Of a stretch of DNA of 64,000 nt, positions 19,789 through 28,951 are shown piece by piece. How positions within the stretch are numbered: the stretch's first letter is position 1; every line of letters starts with the position of its first letter. The position numbers and the translations under genes are program-made. A model generated the notes under the pieces. It worked only from the letters and a program-made list of their open reading frames with translations, ran no database searches and had not been told where the DNA came from. The stretch is from Brachybacterium aquaticum. Its GTDB lineage: Bacteria > Actinomycetota > Actinomycetes > Actinomycetales > Dermabacteraceae. The DNA lies in the NCBI RefSeq assembly GCF_014204755.1, contig NZ_JACHLZ010000001.1, positions 1,302,001 to 1,366,000 of the forward strand, given 5' to 3'.

Positions 19789-21126
19789 ATGGGACATCTC
19801 CACGACGACGTCATCCGCACCGTCTCCGACCGGGACGTGCGGTTCATCCGCCTGTGGTTCTGCGATATCGCCGGGACGCTGAAGTCCATCGCGATCTCGC
19901 CGGCTGACCTCGAGAACGCCTTCGCCGAGGGGATCGGCATCGACGGCTCCACCATCGAGGGCCTGACCCGCAGCTACGAGTCGGACATGCTCCTGCGCCC
20001 GGACCCCGCGACCTTCGAGCTGCTCGCCTGGCGCGGGGACACCAACGCGACCGGGCGCATGATGTGCGATGTCCTCACGCCGGACGGCGAGCCCGCCGCC
20101 TCGGACCCGCGCCGCGTCCTGAAGGACACCCTCGCCCGCGCCGAGGAGAAGGGGCTGGAGTTCTCCACCCACCCCGAGATCGAGTTCTACCTCTTCGAGG
20201 AGCCCTACGAGCCCAGCCAGCCGCTGCGCCCCATCGACCACGCCGGCTACTTCGACCACGTCCATCGCGGGCAGGGCCAGGACTTCCGCCGCGCCGCCAT
20301 CCAGCACCTGGAGGCGATGAACATCCAGGTCGAGTACTCGCACCATGAGAACGGCCCCGGCCAGAACGAGATCGACCTGCGCTATGCGGACGCGCTGACC
20401 ACCGCGGACAACATCGTCACCCTCCGCACCGTGGTCAAGGAGGTGGCCCTGTCGATGAACCAGGTCGCCACCTTCATGCCCAAGCCCATGATCGACCAGC
20501 CCGGCTCCGGCATGCACACCCACCTCTCCCTCTTCCAGGGCGGGAAGAACGCCTTCCACGAGCCCGGCGCCGAGTACGGCCTCTCGCGGCTGGGCCGGCA
20601 GTTCATCGCGGGCCTGCTGCGCCACGCCCCCGAGTACGTCGCGGTCACCAACCAGTGGGTCAACTCCTACAAGCGCCTGTGGGGCGCGCAGGAGGCGCCG
20701 AGCTACATCTGCTGGGGCCACAACAACCGCTCCGCGCTGGTGCGCGTGCCCTTCCACAAGCCCACCAAGGGCACCAGCTCCCGCGTCGAGTTCCGGGGCC
20801 TGGACTCCTCGGCGAACCCTTACCTCGCCTTCGCCGTGCTGCTCTCCGCGGGCCTGGCCGGGATCGAGGGCGAGTACGAGCTGCCTGAGGGCGCCGAGGA
20901 CGCGGTGTGGGACCTCACCGAGCGCGAGCGGCGCGCCATGGGCATCGAACCGCTGCCCACGGACCTGTTCCGGGCGCTGGAGGGCTTCGAGGGCTCCGAG
21001 CTGATGGCCTCCACCCTCGGCGAGCAGGTCTTCGAGTTCTTCCTGCGCGACAAGCGCCAGGAGTGGGAGCGCTACCGCGAGCAGGTGACCCTGTACGAGC
21101 TCAGATCCACCTTCTCCCGGGTCTGA
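19789..21126 (+). CDS. glnA2: Glutamine synthetase, second type I enzyme (GlnA2-like)
   Basis: This 445-residue ATP-dependent ligase resembles type I GlnA2 of actinobacteria. Catalytic features are present: the metal site HPEIEFYLF, the latch-like NGPGQNEIDLRY, PGSGMHTHLSL, NNRSALVRVP, and SRVEFRGLDSSANPYLAFA. It lacks the adenylylation loop with its tyrosine (NLYxLPPEE) found in GlnA1, so GlnE may not control it, and lacks the insertion of GSI-beta. In Streptomyces and mycobacteria such enzymes contribute little to glutamine synthesis and may act on D-glutamate or polyamines. glnE follows 10 bases later, as in M. tuberculosis. Confidence 0.92.
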   Translation: MGHLHDDVIRTVSDRDVRFIRLWFCDIAGTLKSIAISPADLENAFAEGIGIDGSTIEGLTRSYESDMLLRPDPATFELLAWRGDTNATGRMMCDVLTPDGEPAASDPRRVLKDTLARAEEKGLEFSTHPEIEFYLFEEPYEPSQPLRPIDHAGYFDHVHRGQGQDFRRAAIQHLEAMNIQVEYSHHENGPGQNEIDLRYADALTTADNIVTLRTVVKEVALSMNQVATFMPKPMIDQPGSGMHTHLSLFQGGKNAFHEPGAEYGLSRLGRQFIAGLLRHAPEYVAVTNQWVNSYKRLWGAQEAPSYICWGHNNRSALVRVPFHKPTKGTSSRVEFRGLDSSANPYLAFAVLLSAGLAGIEGEYELPEGAEDAVWDLTERERRAMGIEPLPTDLFRALEGFEGSELMASTLGEQVFEFFLRDKRQEWERYREQVTLYELRSTFSRV

Positions 21127-21136
21127 GAGGAGCGCC

Positions 21137-24100
21137 GTGAGCACCACCAGCGGAGGGCGCGAGCCCGCCACCACCACCGGGGCCCTGGCGCGCCTGGGCT
21201 TCAACCGCACCGACCGCGTCCAGCGGTTCCTGTCCGAACCGGCCCTCGCAGGGCTCGGCGAGGGCGCGGCGGAGGCGCTCGGCGCGACGGCCGACGGGGA
21301 CGACGCCGTGCTCGGCCTGTTGCGTCTGGCCGAGTCCGCGCGCGACGCCGAACAGGGGAAGATCCTCGAGGAGTTCCTCGGGAGCGTGGGCACCGCGGGC
21401 ACGCCCGGGCACCGGCTCATCCGGCTGCTCGGCCAGTCCGTCGCCCTCGGCGACGTTCTCGCCCGCCACCCCGAGCGGCTGGACGTGCTGCGCGAGGGCG
21501 ACGACGAGCTCATCACCCCCTCCGCCGAGGTGCGCGAGACCCTGCTGCGCGCCGTCGGCGCCGACCCGTCGGCCGCCGTCCCCGTCGCCGACGGCTCCGG
21601 CCGCGAGGTCCGCGACGCCCTGCGCACCGAGTACCACCTGCGCCTCGCGCAGATCGCCGCGGCCGACGCGAGCGCCCCTGACCCCACCGTTCTGCAGCCC
21701 CAGGTGTCCGAGGCGATCAGCGACCTCGCCGACGCGGCCCTCGAGGCCGCCGCCGCGATCGCCCGCGCCACCATCGACGGGCAGGAGAAGGTGCGCTGGT
21801 CCGTGATCGCGCTCGGCAAGACCGGCGCCCGCGAGCTCAACTACATCTCCGACGTCGACGTCATGCACGTGGTCGCACCCGCCTCCGACGACGTCGAGGA
21901 GGAGGACGTGATCACGGTCGGCAGCGCGCTGGCCCGCGAGCTCGCCCGCGCCTGCTCCGAGCGCACCGGCGAGGGGTCCCTGTGGCAGGTCGATGCGAAC
22001 CTGCGCCCCGAGGGCAAGGACGGTCCGCTGGTGCGGACCCTGGACTCCTACCGCCGCTACTACACCGAATGGGCGAAGTCCTGGGAGTTCCAGGCCCTGC
22101 TGAAGGCTCGCGCCGCCGCCGGGGACCGGGGGCTCGGGGGCGAGTACGAGCAGATGGTCGCGCCCTGGGTGTGGCAGGCCTCCACCCGCGAGGGCTTCGT
22201 CGAGGACACCCGCGCCATGCGCCGCCGCGTGGTCGCCCACATCCCTCGCGCCGAGGTGGACCGCAACATCAAGCTCGGCCCCGGAGGGCTGCGGGACGTG
22301 GAGTTCACCGTCCAGCTGCTGCAGATGGTGCACGGCCGCGCCGACGAGGGCGTCCAGGGCCGCTCCACCCTCCAGTCCCTCGCGAGCCTCGGCGAGGGCG
22401 GGTACATCTCCCGCGAGCACGTGAGCGAGATGGACGAGGCCTACCGGTTCCTGCGATGCGTCGAACACCGCCTCCAGCTGCACCGCCTGCGCCGCACCCA
22501 GGTGCTGCCCACCGCCCAGAGCGACCTGCGCCGCCTCTCCCGCAGCCTCGGCCTGTCCACGGACGACTTCACCAAGCGCTATCAGCGCACCCGCCGCCGG
22601 GTCCGCCAGCTGCACGAGGAGATCTTCTACCGTCCGCTGCTCCTGACCGCCTCCCAGCTCTCCGACGGGCAGATCCGCCTGAGCGAGGAGGACGCCGAGG
22701 CGCGACTCTCCGCGATCGGCTACCGCGATCCGGGCCGGGCGCTCGGCCACATCACCGCGCTCACCGAGGGCATCTCCCGCCGCGCCAAGATCCAGCGGCA
22801 GCTGCTGCCGGCGATGCTCGAGTGGTTCTCCGACGGCATCGACCCCGACATGGGCCTGCTCGCCTTCCGCCGCCTCTCCGATGCGATCGGTTCCGCCCAC
22901 TGGTACCTGGGGCTGCTGCGCGACTCCGGCCTCGCCGCGAAGCGCCTCACCCGGGTGCTCGCCGCGAGCCGGTACGTCGGCGAGCAGCTCGAGCAGATCC
23001 CCGAAGCAGTGCGCTGGCTCGCCCGCGATGAGCAGCTCGTGCCCCTGTCCCGCGAGGTGCTGGGCCGGGAGTTCCTCGCCGTCATCACCCGGGTGGACAC
23101 GGTCGAGGAGGCGCGGGACGTGCTGCGCCGCACCCGCAACCGCGAGCTGCTGCGCGTGGCGCTGGCGCACCTCACCGGGGTCGCCTCCCCGCGCGAGGTG
23201 GCCCTCGCCCTCACCGACCTCGCCGAGGCCGTGCTCGAGGCCGGGCTGCTGGTCGCCTACCACGTCGTCGCCCGCGATCGTGGCGCGGTGGGGGAGGACG
23301 CCGGCACCCTGGACGGCGCCGGGGAGGTCGACGAGTCCACCGCCCCCATGCTGCGCGAGCGGCGCACCGATCCCGCCCGCGCGCTCGGTGTGGAGCTCAC
23401 GATCCTGTCGCTGGGCAGCTTCGGCGCCCGCGAGATGGGCTACTCCTCCGACGCGGACGTGCAGTTCATCGCCCTGGACCGCGGAGCGGGCGACGCGACG
23501 ATCGAGATCACCAATGCGGTCGCCGCGGAGATCCAGAAGATCCTCAACGCCCCCTCCGCCCGCTCGGACATGAAGGTGAACGCGGACCTGCGCCCCGAGG
23601 GGAGGATGGGTCCGCTCACCCGCAGCCTCGCCTCCTGGCGGGACTACTACCGCCGCGACGCCGAGACCTGGGAGAAGCAGGCCCTGCTGCGCGCCCGCGT
23701 GGTCGTCGCCTGCGAGGCCGTGGCCGAGGAGCTCACCGCCGAGATGGACCGCCACCGCTACCCCGACGGCGGCCTCTCCCGCACCGACCGCCGCGCCATC
23801 ACCCGCATGAAGGCGCGGGTCGAGTCCGAGCGCCTGCCCCGGAACGCCGACCCCTCCCGGCACGTGAAGCTCGGCCGCGGCGGCATGACCGACGTGGAGT
23901 GGTGCACCCAGCTGCTCACCCTCGAGCACGGCCACGACGTGGAAGGCCTGCGCACTACCGGCACCCTCGACCAGCTCGAGGCCGCCTCCGCCCAGGGCCT
24001 GCTCGAGGCCCGCGAGGCGGGGGAGCTGCGCGAGGCCTGGATCCTCGCCTGGCAGATCCGCCGCGCCCTGTTCCTGTGGAAGGGCCGCGAGGGCGACGTG

Positions 24101-24250
24101 CTGCCGACGGACCGCAACGACCTGCGCGCCCTGGCGCGCCTCATCGACGGGCCCGACGGCACAGCCGCCGAGCTCGAGGACCGCTACCTGAAGCTCACCC
24201 GCCGCTCCCGCCTCGTCGCCGAGCGGATCATCTTCGACGGCGAGGTGTGA
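21137..24250 (+). CDS. glnE: Bifunctional glutamine synthetase adenylyltransferase/deadenylase
   Basis: This 1037-residue regulator adds and removes AMP on a tyrosine of glutamine synthetase. It has two nucleotidyltransferase halves: an N-terminal deadenylylating domain with GKTGARELNYISDVDVM (about 227-243) and a C-terminal adenylylating domain with GSFGAREMGYSSDADVQF (about 755-772). Each is followed by a GlnE helical segment (KLGPGGLRDVEF and KLGRGGMTDVEW). The GTG start follows GAGAGGAGCGCC. Its substrate is the GlnA1 encoded at 46-47 kb. The gene would be next to glnA1 but for the accessory DNA in between. Confidence 0.96.
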   Translation: MSTTSGGREPATTTGALARLGFNRTDRVQRFLSEPALAGLGEGAAEALGATADGDDAVLGLLRLAESARDAEQGKILEEFLGSVGTAGTPGHRLIRLLGQSVALGDVLARHPERLDVLREGDDELITPSAEVRETLLRAVGADPSAAVPVADGSGREVRDALRTEYHLRLAQIAAADASAPDPTVLQPQVSEAISDLADAALEAAAAIARATIDGQEKVRWSVIALGKTGARELNYISDVDVMHVVAPASDDVEEEDVITVGSALARELARACSERTGEGSLWQVDANLRPEGKDGPLVRTLDSYRRYYTEWAKSWEFQALLKARAAAGDRGLGGEYEQMVAPWVWQASTREGFVEDTRAMRRRVVAHIPRAEVDRNIKLGPGGLRDVEFTVQLLQMVHGRADEGVQGRSTLQSLASLGEGGYISREHVSEMDEAYRFLRCVEHRLQLHRLRRTQVLPTAQSDLRRLSRSLGLSTDDFTKRYQRTRRRVRQLHEEIFYRPLLLTASQLSDGQIRLSEEDAEARLSAIGYRDPGRALGHITALTEGISRRAKIQRQLLPAMLEWFSDGIDPDMGLLAFRRLSDAIGSAHWYLGLLRDSGLAAKRLTRVLAASRYVGEQLEQIPEAVRWLARDEQLVPLSREVLGREFLAVITRVDTVEEARDVLRRTRNRELLRVALAHLTGVASPREVALALTDLAEAVLEAGLLVAYHVVARDRGAVGEDAGTLDGAGEVDESTAPMLRERRTDPARALGVELTILSLGSFGAREMGYSSDADVQFIALDRGAGDATIEITNAVAAEIQKILNAPSARSDMKVNADLRPEGRMGPLTRSLASWRDYYRRDAETWEKQALLRARVVVACEAVAEELTAEMDRHRYPDGGLSRTDRRAITRMKARVESERLPRNADPSRHVKLGRGGMTDVEWCTQLLTLEHGHDVEGLRTTGTLDQLEAASAQGLLEAREAGELREAWILAWQIRRALFLWKGREGDVLPTDRNDLRALARLIDGPDGTAAELEDRYLKLTRRSRLVAERIIFDGEV

Positions 24251-24259
24251 GCGGGCCGG

Positions 24260-24415
24260 TGTGATCCGTCGGCGGGCGTGAACCGGCTGCCGGTGTGATC
24301 CGTCGGCCGGATCCCGGCGCGTCGGCCGCCCGGCCCGAGCCCCGGCGGGCCCGTCGGCGTACCGTGGGAGCATCCACGTCCCGCGCCGCGCGGTGTGCAC
24401 CGGCCCGTCGGCCGG
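24260..24415. other. Spacer with clustered GTCGGCC motifs
   Basis: The 200-bp spacer behind glnE holds at least five close copies of a (C)CGTCGG(C/G) core, including a full CCCGTCGGCC at 24404-24413, and a repeated TGTGATCCGTCGGC (twice, near 24261 and 24295). No gene is evident. It is the densest cluster of this motif in the window. Confidence 0.6.
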
Positions 24416-24450
24416 AGCGCCGAGGCGCCTCCCGCAGTCCCCGAGGATCC

Positions 24451-25377
24451 ATGACCACCCCCTCCCTGAGCGCCGACACCCCGCGCGGCCGCATGTACCG
24501 CCTCGAGCCCGAGGGCCCGCTGATGTACCCCTCGATCACCACGGTCGCGGGCATGCGCGCCAAGGACTTCCTCCAGGACTGGTACGCCACCATGGCCTCG
24601 AAGCGGGCCCTGGACATGTACGCGTGGCTCGATCGCAACCCCGACCGCGCCGCCGCGGAGATCTCCCGCGTCACCCGCGACCGCTGGGGCACCCAGAAGC
24701 GCATCGCGGCCGCAGCCCCCGAGTACACCCGCACCGCCGCGGACTTCGGCACGCTCGTCCATGCGGCCTGCGAGGACTGGGGCCGCTCCGGCTCCCGGCC
24801 GACGGGGGAGCGGGTGGGCGAGATCGCCGAGGAGATGCGCACCGCGCAGGGCGCCTTCGCCGCCGAGAAGGACTCCGCTGATCTGATCCGCCGGGCGGAC
24901 GTGCGCCTGGACGGCTACGGCCGGTTCCTCGACGACTTCCAGCCCGAGTTCCTCGAGGTCGAGCAGACGGTCGTGAACCACACCGTCGGCTACGCCGGCA
25001 CCACCGACGCGATCGTGAAGATCGGCAACACGGTGCTGAGCGCCGACATCAAGACCTCCAAGAAGGTCCGCGGCGACTACGCCCTGCAGGGCGTGGCCGT
25101 GTGCCGGGCCGAGCTGCTGCTGGACGAGGACGGCTCCACCCGCGAGATGCCGGACCTCACCGGCGCGTTCATCGTGCACCTGCCCGAGAAGGGGGGCTAC
25201 CAGGCCGTGCCGCTGCGCACCGGGGACGCCGAGTTCGAGGTGTTCCGCTCGCTGCGCACTGCATGGTCCTTCGAGCCCGACGAGTGCGCGCTCGAGCCGG
25301 CCGGCGATCCGAAGGCGCTCATGCTCTCCCTGTTGCGCACCAAGGGCGGCCTCGGCGGCATCGACTCTCTGGGCTGA
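24451..25377 (+). CDS. PD-(D/E)XK nuclease-like protein
   Basis: 308 residues. The central part carries a plausible PD-(D/E)XK core: a conserved Asp in GYAGTTDAIVKI (about 186) and the DIKTSKK segment (about 199-205), followed by YALQGVAVCRAELL, which resembles the QxxxY helix of RecB/Cas4-type nucleases. The N-terminal TTVAGMRAKDFLQDWYA and DFGTLVHAACEDWGR also match phage and chromosomal Cas4/RecB-like exonuclease relatives. No CRISPR array is present. The start ATG is placed by GAGG just upstream and by the N-terminal MTTPSLSADTPRG. It may be of phage origin. Substrate unknown. Confidence 0.7.
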   Translation: MTTPSLSADTPRGRMYRLEPEGPLMYPSITTVAGMRAKDFLQDWYATMASKRALDMYAWLDRNPDRAAAEISRVTRDRWGTQKRIAAAAPEYTRTAADFGTLVHAACEDWGRSGSRPTGERVGEIAEEMRTAQGAFAAEKDSADLIRRADVRLDGYGRFLDDFQPEFLEVEQTVVNHTVGYAGTTDAIVKIGNTVLSADIKTSKKVRGDYALQGVAVCRAELLLDEDGSTREMPDLTGAFIVHLPEKGGYQAVPLRTGDAEFEVFRSLRTAWSFEPDECALEPAGDPKALMLSLLRTKGGLGGIDSLG

Positions 25378-25416
25378 CCGGATCACGGCGCCTCTGAGGC
25401 CCGCCAGAAGCGCCAC

Positions 25417-25455
25417 CACTGCAGAAGGTCTCACCGGGTGAGACTTTCTGCAGTG
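25417..25455. terminator. Strong terminator after the nuclease-like gene
   Basis: An 18-bp stem with one G-U pair, CACTGCAGAAGGTCTCAC with its partner, closes a 3-base loop. It isolates the TetR-ABC operon from upstream transcription. Confidence 0.85.
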
Positions 25456-25507
25456 CTGGCTCCCTGACGCCGCTCTGCGCCCCCTCTTGCCGCGCATTGA
25501 ACAGACG

Positions 25508-25531
25508 TATAGGCTGTTGAACGTCAGTTCA
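25508..25531 (+). promoter_or_regulatory. Promoter and likely operator of the tetR-ABC operon
   Basis: A -10 like TATAGG (25508-25513) is followed by the palindrome TGAAC-GTCA-GTTCA (25518-25531), with another TGAAC copy upstream near 25498. The palindrome covers the expected transcription start, so the product of the first gene could repress its own operon from it. Confidence 0.55.
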
Positions 25532-25571
25532 GTCGGGGTCCGACGGGCTACGCGTTGCCGAGGGAGGCCCG

Positions 25572-26309
25572 ATGACCGCGTCCGAGCATGTCGACTCCCA
25601 GCTGCCCGCCGACGAGCGGATCCTCCGGGCCGCACTGCACCGCTTCGCCGCAGAGGGGCTCGGCGCCCCGCTGCGGGCGGTCGCCGCCGACGCCGGGGTC
25701 AGCGCGGGGCTGATCATCCACCACTTCGGCTCACGCGAGAACCTGCTCGAGGCCTGCGACCAGCGCGCGCTCGAGGTGACTCGGCAGGAGAAGGGCTCGC
25801 TCATGACCGGCGGGACCACGGCGATGTTCGCCCAGCTCGCCGACGCCGAGACCTACGCCCCCGAGGTCGGCTACGTGCTGCGCCGCCTGCAGGCCGGCGG
25901 TCCGCTCGTCACCGCCCTGGTCGACGACTTCGTGGACGACGCCGAGGAGTACCTCGACGCCGGTGTGAAGGCCGGCCTCCTCAGCCCCAGCCGCGACCCC
26001 CGCGCCAGGGCCCGGGTGCTCACCGAGACCGCGCTCGGGGCCCTGCTGCTCCAGCTGCCCGCCCAGCGCGCGCAGATGGACCTCGAGGAGCTGCCCCGGT
26101 GGCTGCGCTCCTACACGGAGCAGCTCATGGTCCCGCTGCTCGAGCTGTACACCACCCCGCTGCTGACCGACTCGACCCTGCTGGACGCCTACCTCGCCCA
26201 CGCCGGCAAGTCGGCGGCCGCACCGCCCGGGACCGCGCCGACCGATGCATCACCGACCAGCACCACCCCGCCCGAGACCGACCCGCCCACCGACAGGAGC
26301 ACGCCATGA
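25572..26309 (+). CDS. TetR-family regulator of the adjacent ABC exporter
   Basis: 245 residues. The N-terminal helix-turn-helix reads RILRAALHRFAAEGLGAPLRAVAADAGVSAGLIIHHFGSRENLL, a classical TetR DNA-binding domain (about 17-62). The remainder is a helical ligand domain, then a Pro/Thr-rich tail of 35 residues of low complexity. Its stop overlaps the ABC ATPase start (ATGA). Autorepression through the palindrome at 25518-25531 is likely, with release by a compound that the transporter exports; the ligand is unknown. Confidence 0.9.
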   Translation: MTASEHVDSQLPADERILRAALHRFAAEGLGAPLRAVAADAGVSAGLIIHHFGSRENLLEACDQRALEVTRQEKGSLMTGGTTAMFAQLADAETYAPEVGYVLRRLQAGGPLVTALVDDFVDDAEEYLDAGVKAGLLSPSRDPRARARVLTETALGALLLQLPAQRAQMDLEELPRWLRSYTEQLMVPLLELYTTPLLTDSTLLDAYLAHAGKSAAAPPGTAPTDASPTSTTPPETDPPTDRSTP

Positions 26310-27238
26310 CCTCCACCGAAGCGGCCGTCACCGTCCGCGACCTCACCAAGACCTTCGGGAAGGCCCGGGCGCTGGACGGCTTCAGCCTCACCGTCCCCAC
26401 CGGCCAGGTCACCGGCTTCCTCGGCCCGAACGGCGCCGGGAAGTCCACCACGATCCGGATCCTGCTCGGCCTGCTGCGCGCCACCTCCGGCACCGCGAGC
26501 GTGCTCGGCATGGATCCCTGGCGAGAGTCGGTCCCGATCCACCACCGTCTCGCCTACGTCCCCGGGGACACGAACCTGTGGCCGAACCTCACCGGCGGCG
26601 AAGCGATCGACGTGCTCACCCGCGGCGAGACGGGGGAGCGGCACCGCACCCGCCGCGCCGAGCTCATCGAGCGCTTCGAGCTGGACCCCACCAAACGCGC
26701 CCGCACCTACTCCAAGGGCAACCGCCAGAAGGTCTCCCTGGTCGCGGCGCTGTCGCGGGACGTGGACCTGTACATCATGGACGAGCCCACCTCGGGCCTG
26801 GACCCCCTGATGGAGGCGATCTTCACCGACGAGGTGCGCAGGCTCCGCGAGGCAGGACGCACGGTCCTGCTCTCCAGCCACATCCTCGCCGAGGTGGAGA
26901 AGCTCTGCAACACCGTCACCATCATCCGCGCCGGCAAGGACGTGGAGAGCGGCACCCTGGCGGAGCTTCGCCACCTCACCCGCTCGACCGTCACCGCCAC
27001 CACCGCCGCGGACCCCGCACCGCTCACCCGCCTGCCCGGCGTGCACGACCTCGTCGCCGAGCACGGCCGCCTCCGCTTCGACGTCGACGACGCCGCCGTC
27101 CACGACGTGCTGCCGCTGCTGACCGCCATGGACGCGAGCGGACTGACCATCACCCCGCCCTCGCTCGAGGACCTGTTCCTGCGCCACTACGGCGACGAGC
27201 TCGCCCCCGCCGGGACCGCTGCCGAGGAGGCGTCATGA
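26306..27238 (+). CDS. ABC transporter ATP-binding protein (drug-exporter type)
   Basis: 310 residues. Walker A is GPNGAGKST (about 40-48), the signature is YSKGNRQKVSL (a degenerate LSGGQ, common in this subfamily), Walker B is LYIMDEPTSGLDP, and the switch His lies in LLSSHILAEVE. The C-terminal 80 residues form the accessory domain typical of DrrA-like antibiotic and lantibiotic exporters. It overlaps both neighbours, so tetR, ATPase and permease form one translationally coupled unit. Confidence 0.93.
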   Translation: MTSTEAAVTVRDLTKTFGKARALDGFSLTVPTGQVTGFLGPNGAGKSTTIRILLGLLRATSGTASVLGMDPWRESVPIHHRLAYVPGDTNLWPNLTGGEAIDVLTRGETGERHRTRRAELIERFELDPTKRARTYSKGNRQKVSLVAALSRDVDLYIMDEPTSGLDPLMEAIFTDEVRRLREAGRTVLLSSHILAEVEKLCNTVTIIRAGKDVESGTLAELRHLTRSTVTATTAADPAPLTRLPGVHDLVAEHGRLRFDVDDAAVHDVLPLLTAMDASGLTITPPSLEDLFLRHYGDELAPAGTAAEEAS

Positions 27239-28908
27239 CCACCGCCGCCCCGCCGAGGCCCGTCGGCCGCCGCGGCGACGGACCGACCCACCGCCGCGAT
27301 CGCGAGAGCGCCTCGCCGCTGACCGGCACCGGTGCGCTGCTGCGCCTGTACCTGCGCCTCTCGCGCCGCGCCGTGATCATCTGGACGCTCGCGATGCTGG
27401 TGTCGGTCCCCTCCTCGATCCTCGCCATGAAGCAGGCCTATCCCGACCAGGCGGCGCTGGACGCACGGGCGCAGCTGCTGGACAACCCCTCGGCCGTGAT
27501 GATGACCGGGCCCTACTTCGCCGGCACCCGGTACACGTTCTGGGCCATGGTCACCAATGAGCTCTTCCTCTGGGTGCTGATCGCGGTCGCGATCATGTCG
27601 ATCCTGCTCACCGTGCGCCACACCCGCACAGAGGAGGAGGCGGGCCGGCTCGAGATGACCCGGGCCCTGCCCACCGGGCGCCTCGCCCCGTCGGCCGCGG
27701 CCTTCGGCGTGGTGCTGGTGGCGAACCTCGCCGTGGGCGCCGCGACCGCGGCCGGGGCGCTCATGATCGGCGGCCCCGTCGCGGACTCCCTTGCCCTCGG
27801 CGCCGCGACCGCGCTCACGGGGCTGGTGTTCGCCGCGATCGCGGCGGTGACTGCCCAGATCGCCGAGCACGCGGGCACCGCCTCCGGGATGGCGCTCGGG
27901 ATCATGGCGCTCGCGTTCATGGTCCGCGGGATCGGCGACGTCATCGACCGTGAGGGCTCGAGGCTGTCCTGGTTCTCGCCCTTCGCCTGGGCGCAGCAGA
28001 CCCGCATCTACGTGGACCTGCGCTGGTGGCCGCTGCTGGTCTCCCTCGCCGCGACCTTCGCCCTGCTGGCCCTCGCCGGTGCCCTCTCCCGGCGCCGCGA
28101 CGTGGGCGCCGGGCTCCGCGCCGCAAGGGCCGGACGCGCCGGGGCCTCCGCCGGGCTGCTGCGCCCCGGCGGTGTCGCGCGGCGTCTGCTGCGCTCGGCC
28201 CTGCTGGCCTGGGGCATCGGCCTGTTCCTGTTCGCGATCGCGTTCGGGGCCCTCGCCTCCTCCCTCGGCGACCTCATGGACCAGGTGCCCGAGTTCTCGC
28301 AGTGGGCACCGATCACCCTGGACGACCTCACCGGCTCCTTCTCCGCGTTCGTGCTGCAGATGCTCGCGATCGGGCCTGTCGCCCTGCTCGTCTCCGCCGT
28401 GCTGAGGATGAAGGTCGAGGAGCAGGCCGGCCGCCTCGCCCCGCTGCTGATCGCCGGAACCTCCCGCACCGCCCACGCCCTGTGGTGGTTCCTCTCCGCG
28501 TTCGTGGGAACCGCGGTGATGCAGGTGGCGCTCGGCCTCGGCGTGGGCCTCGGCGTGTGGGCCGCGACCGAGCAGACCCGCTGGATCGGGGACTTGACCC
28601 TCGCCTCCCTCGCCTACCTCCCCGCGATCACGCTGGTCGGCGCGCTGGCGCTCGCGCTGTACGGGCTGAGCCTGCGCAGCACGGGCCTCGCCTGGCTGGT
28701 GGTCGTCTACACCTCGTTGGTCGTGTTCCTCGCCGACATGCTCGGTCTGCCCGACTGGGCACGCGCGATCTCGCCGCTGGACCACGTCTCGCTGGTGCCC
28801 AGCGAGGACCTCCGGGTCGCACCGCTCATGGTGATGGGCGCGGCGGCCGTGGTGCTCGTGGTGGTCGGGATCCTGGGTCTCCGCCGACGGGACCTCGCGG
28901 CCGGGTGA
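27235..28908 (+). CDS. ABC exporter permease, fused two-half type
   Basis: 557 residues with about twelve hydrophobic segments in two similar halves (roughly 45-290 and 310-555). It is the type described for tetronasin/anthracycline-like exporter permeases (TnrB3 family), and a homodimeric DrrB duplication could explain the layout. The first 35 residues are basic and Pro-rich. The start ATG lies within the ATPase stop. With the ATPase it should export a hydrophobic compound; the substrate is unknown. It is the last core-like gene before the island; the next 40 bp still contain GGCCGACGGG. Confidence 0.88.
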   Translation: MTTAAPPRPVGRRGDGPTHRRDRESASPLTGTGALLRLYLRLSRRAVIIWTLAMLVSVPSSILAMKQAYPDQAALDARAQLLDNPSAVMMTGPYFAGTRYTFWAMVTNELFLWVLIAVAIMSILLTVRHTRTEEEAGRLEMTRALPTGRLAPSAAAFGVVLVANLAVGAATAAGALMIGGPVADSLALGAATALTGLVFAAIAAVTAQIAEHAGTASGMALGIMALAFMVRGIGDVIDREGSRLSWFSPFAWAQQTRIYVDLRWWPLLVSLAATFALLALAGALSRRRDVGAGLRAARAGRAGASAGLLRPGGVARRLLRSALLAWGIGLFLFAIAFGALASSLGDLMDQVPEFSQWAPITLDDLTGSFSAFVLQMLAIGPVALLVSAVLRMKVEEQAGRLAPLLIAGTSRTAHALWWFLSAFVGTAVMQVALGLGVGLGVWAATEQTRWIGDLTLASLAYLPAITLVGALALALYGLSLRSTGLAWLVVVYTSLVVFLADMLGLPDWARAISPLDHVSLVPSEDLRVAPLMVMGAAAVVLVVVGILGLRRRDLAAG

Positions 28909-28951
28909 CGGCGCCCGTCGGGCACAGGGATGACGGCCGACGGGGTTGACC

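Noticed and set aside
21101-24400. Long minus-strand frame opposite glnE.
   Set aside because: Low-complexity translation with no motif; glnE on the plus strand has all family signatures.
24451-25377. Considered as Cas4 of a CRISPR system.
   Set aside because: No array or other cas gene in the window; similarity is only at the nuclease core.
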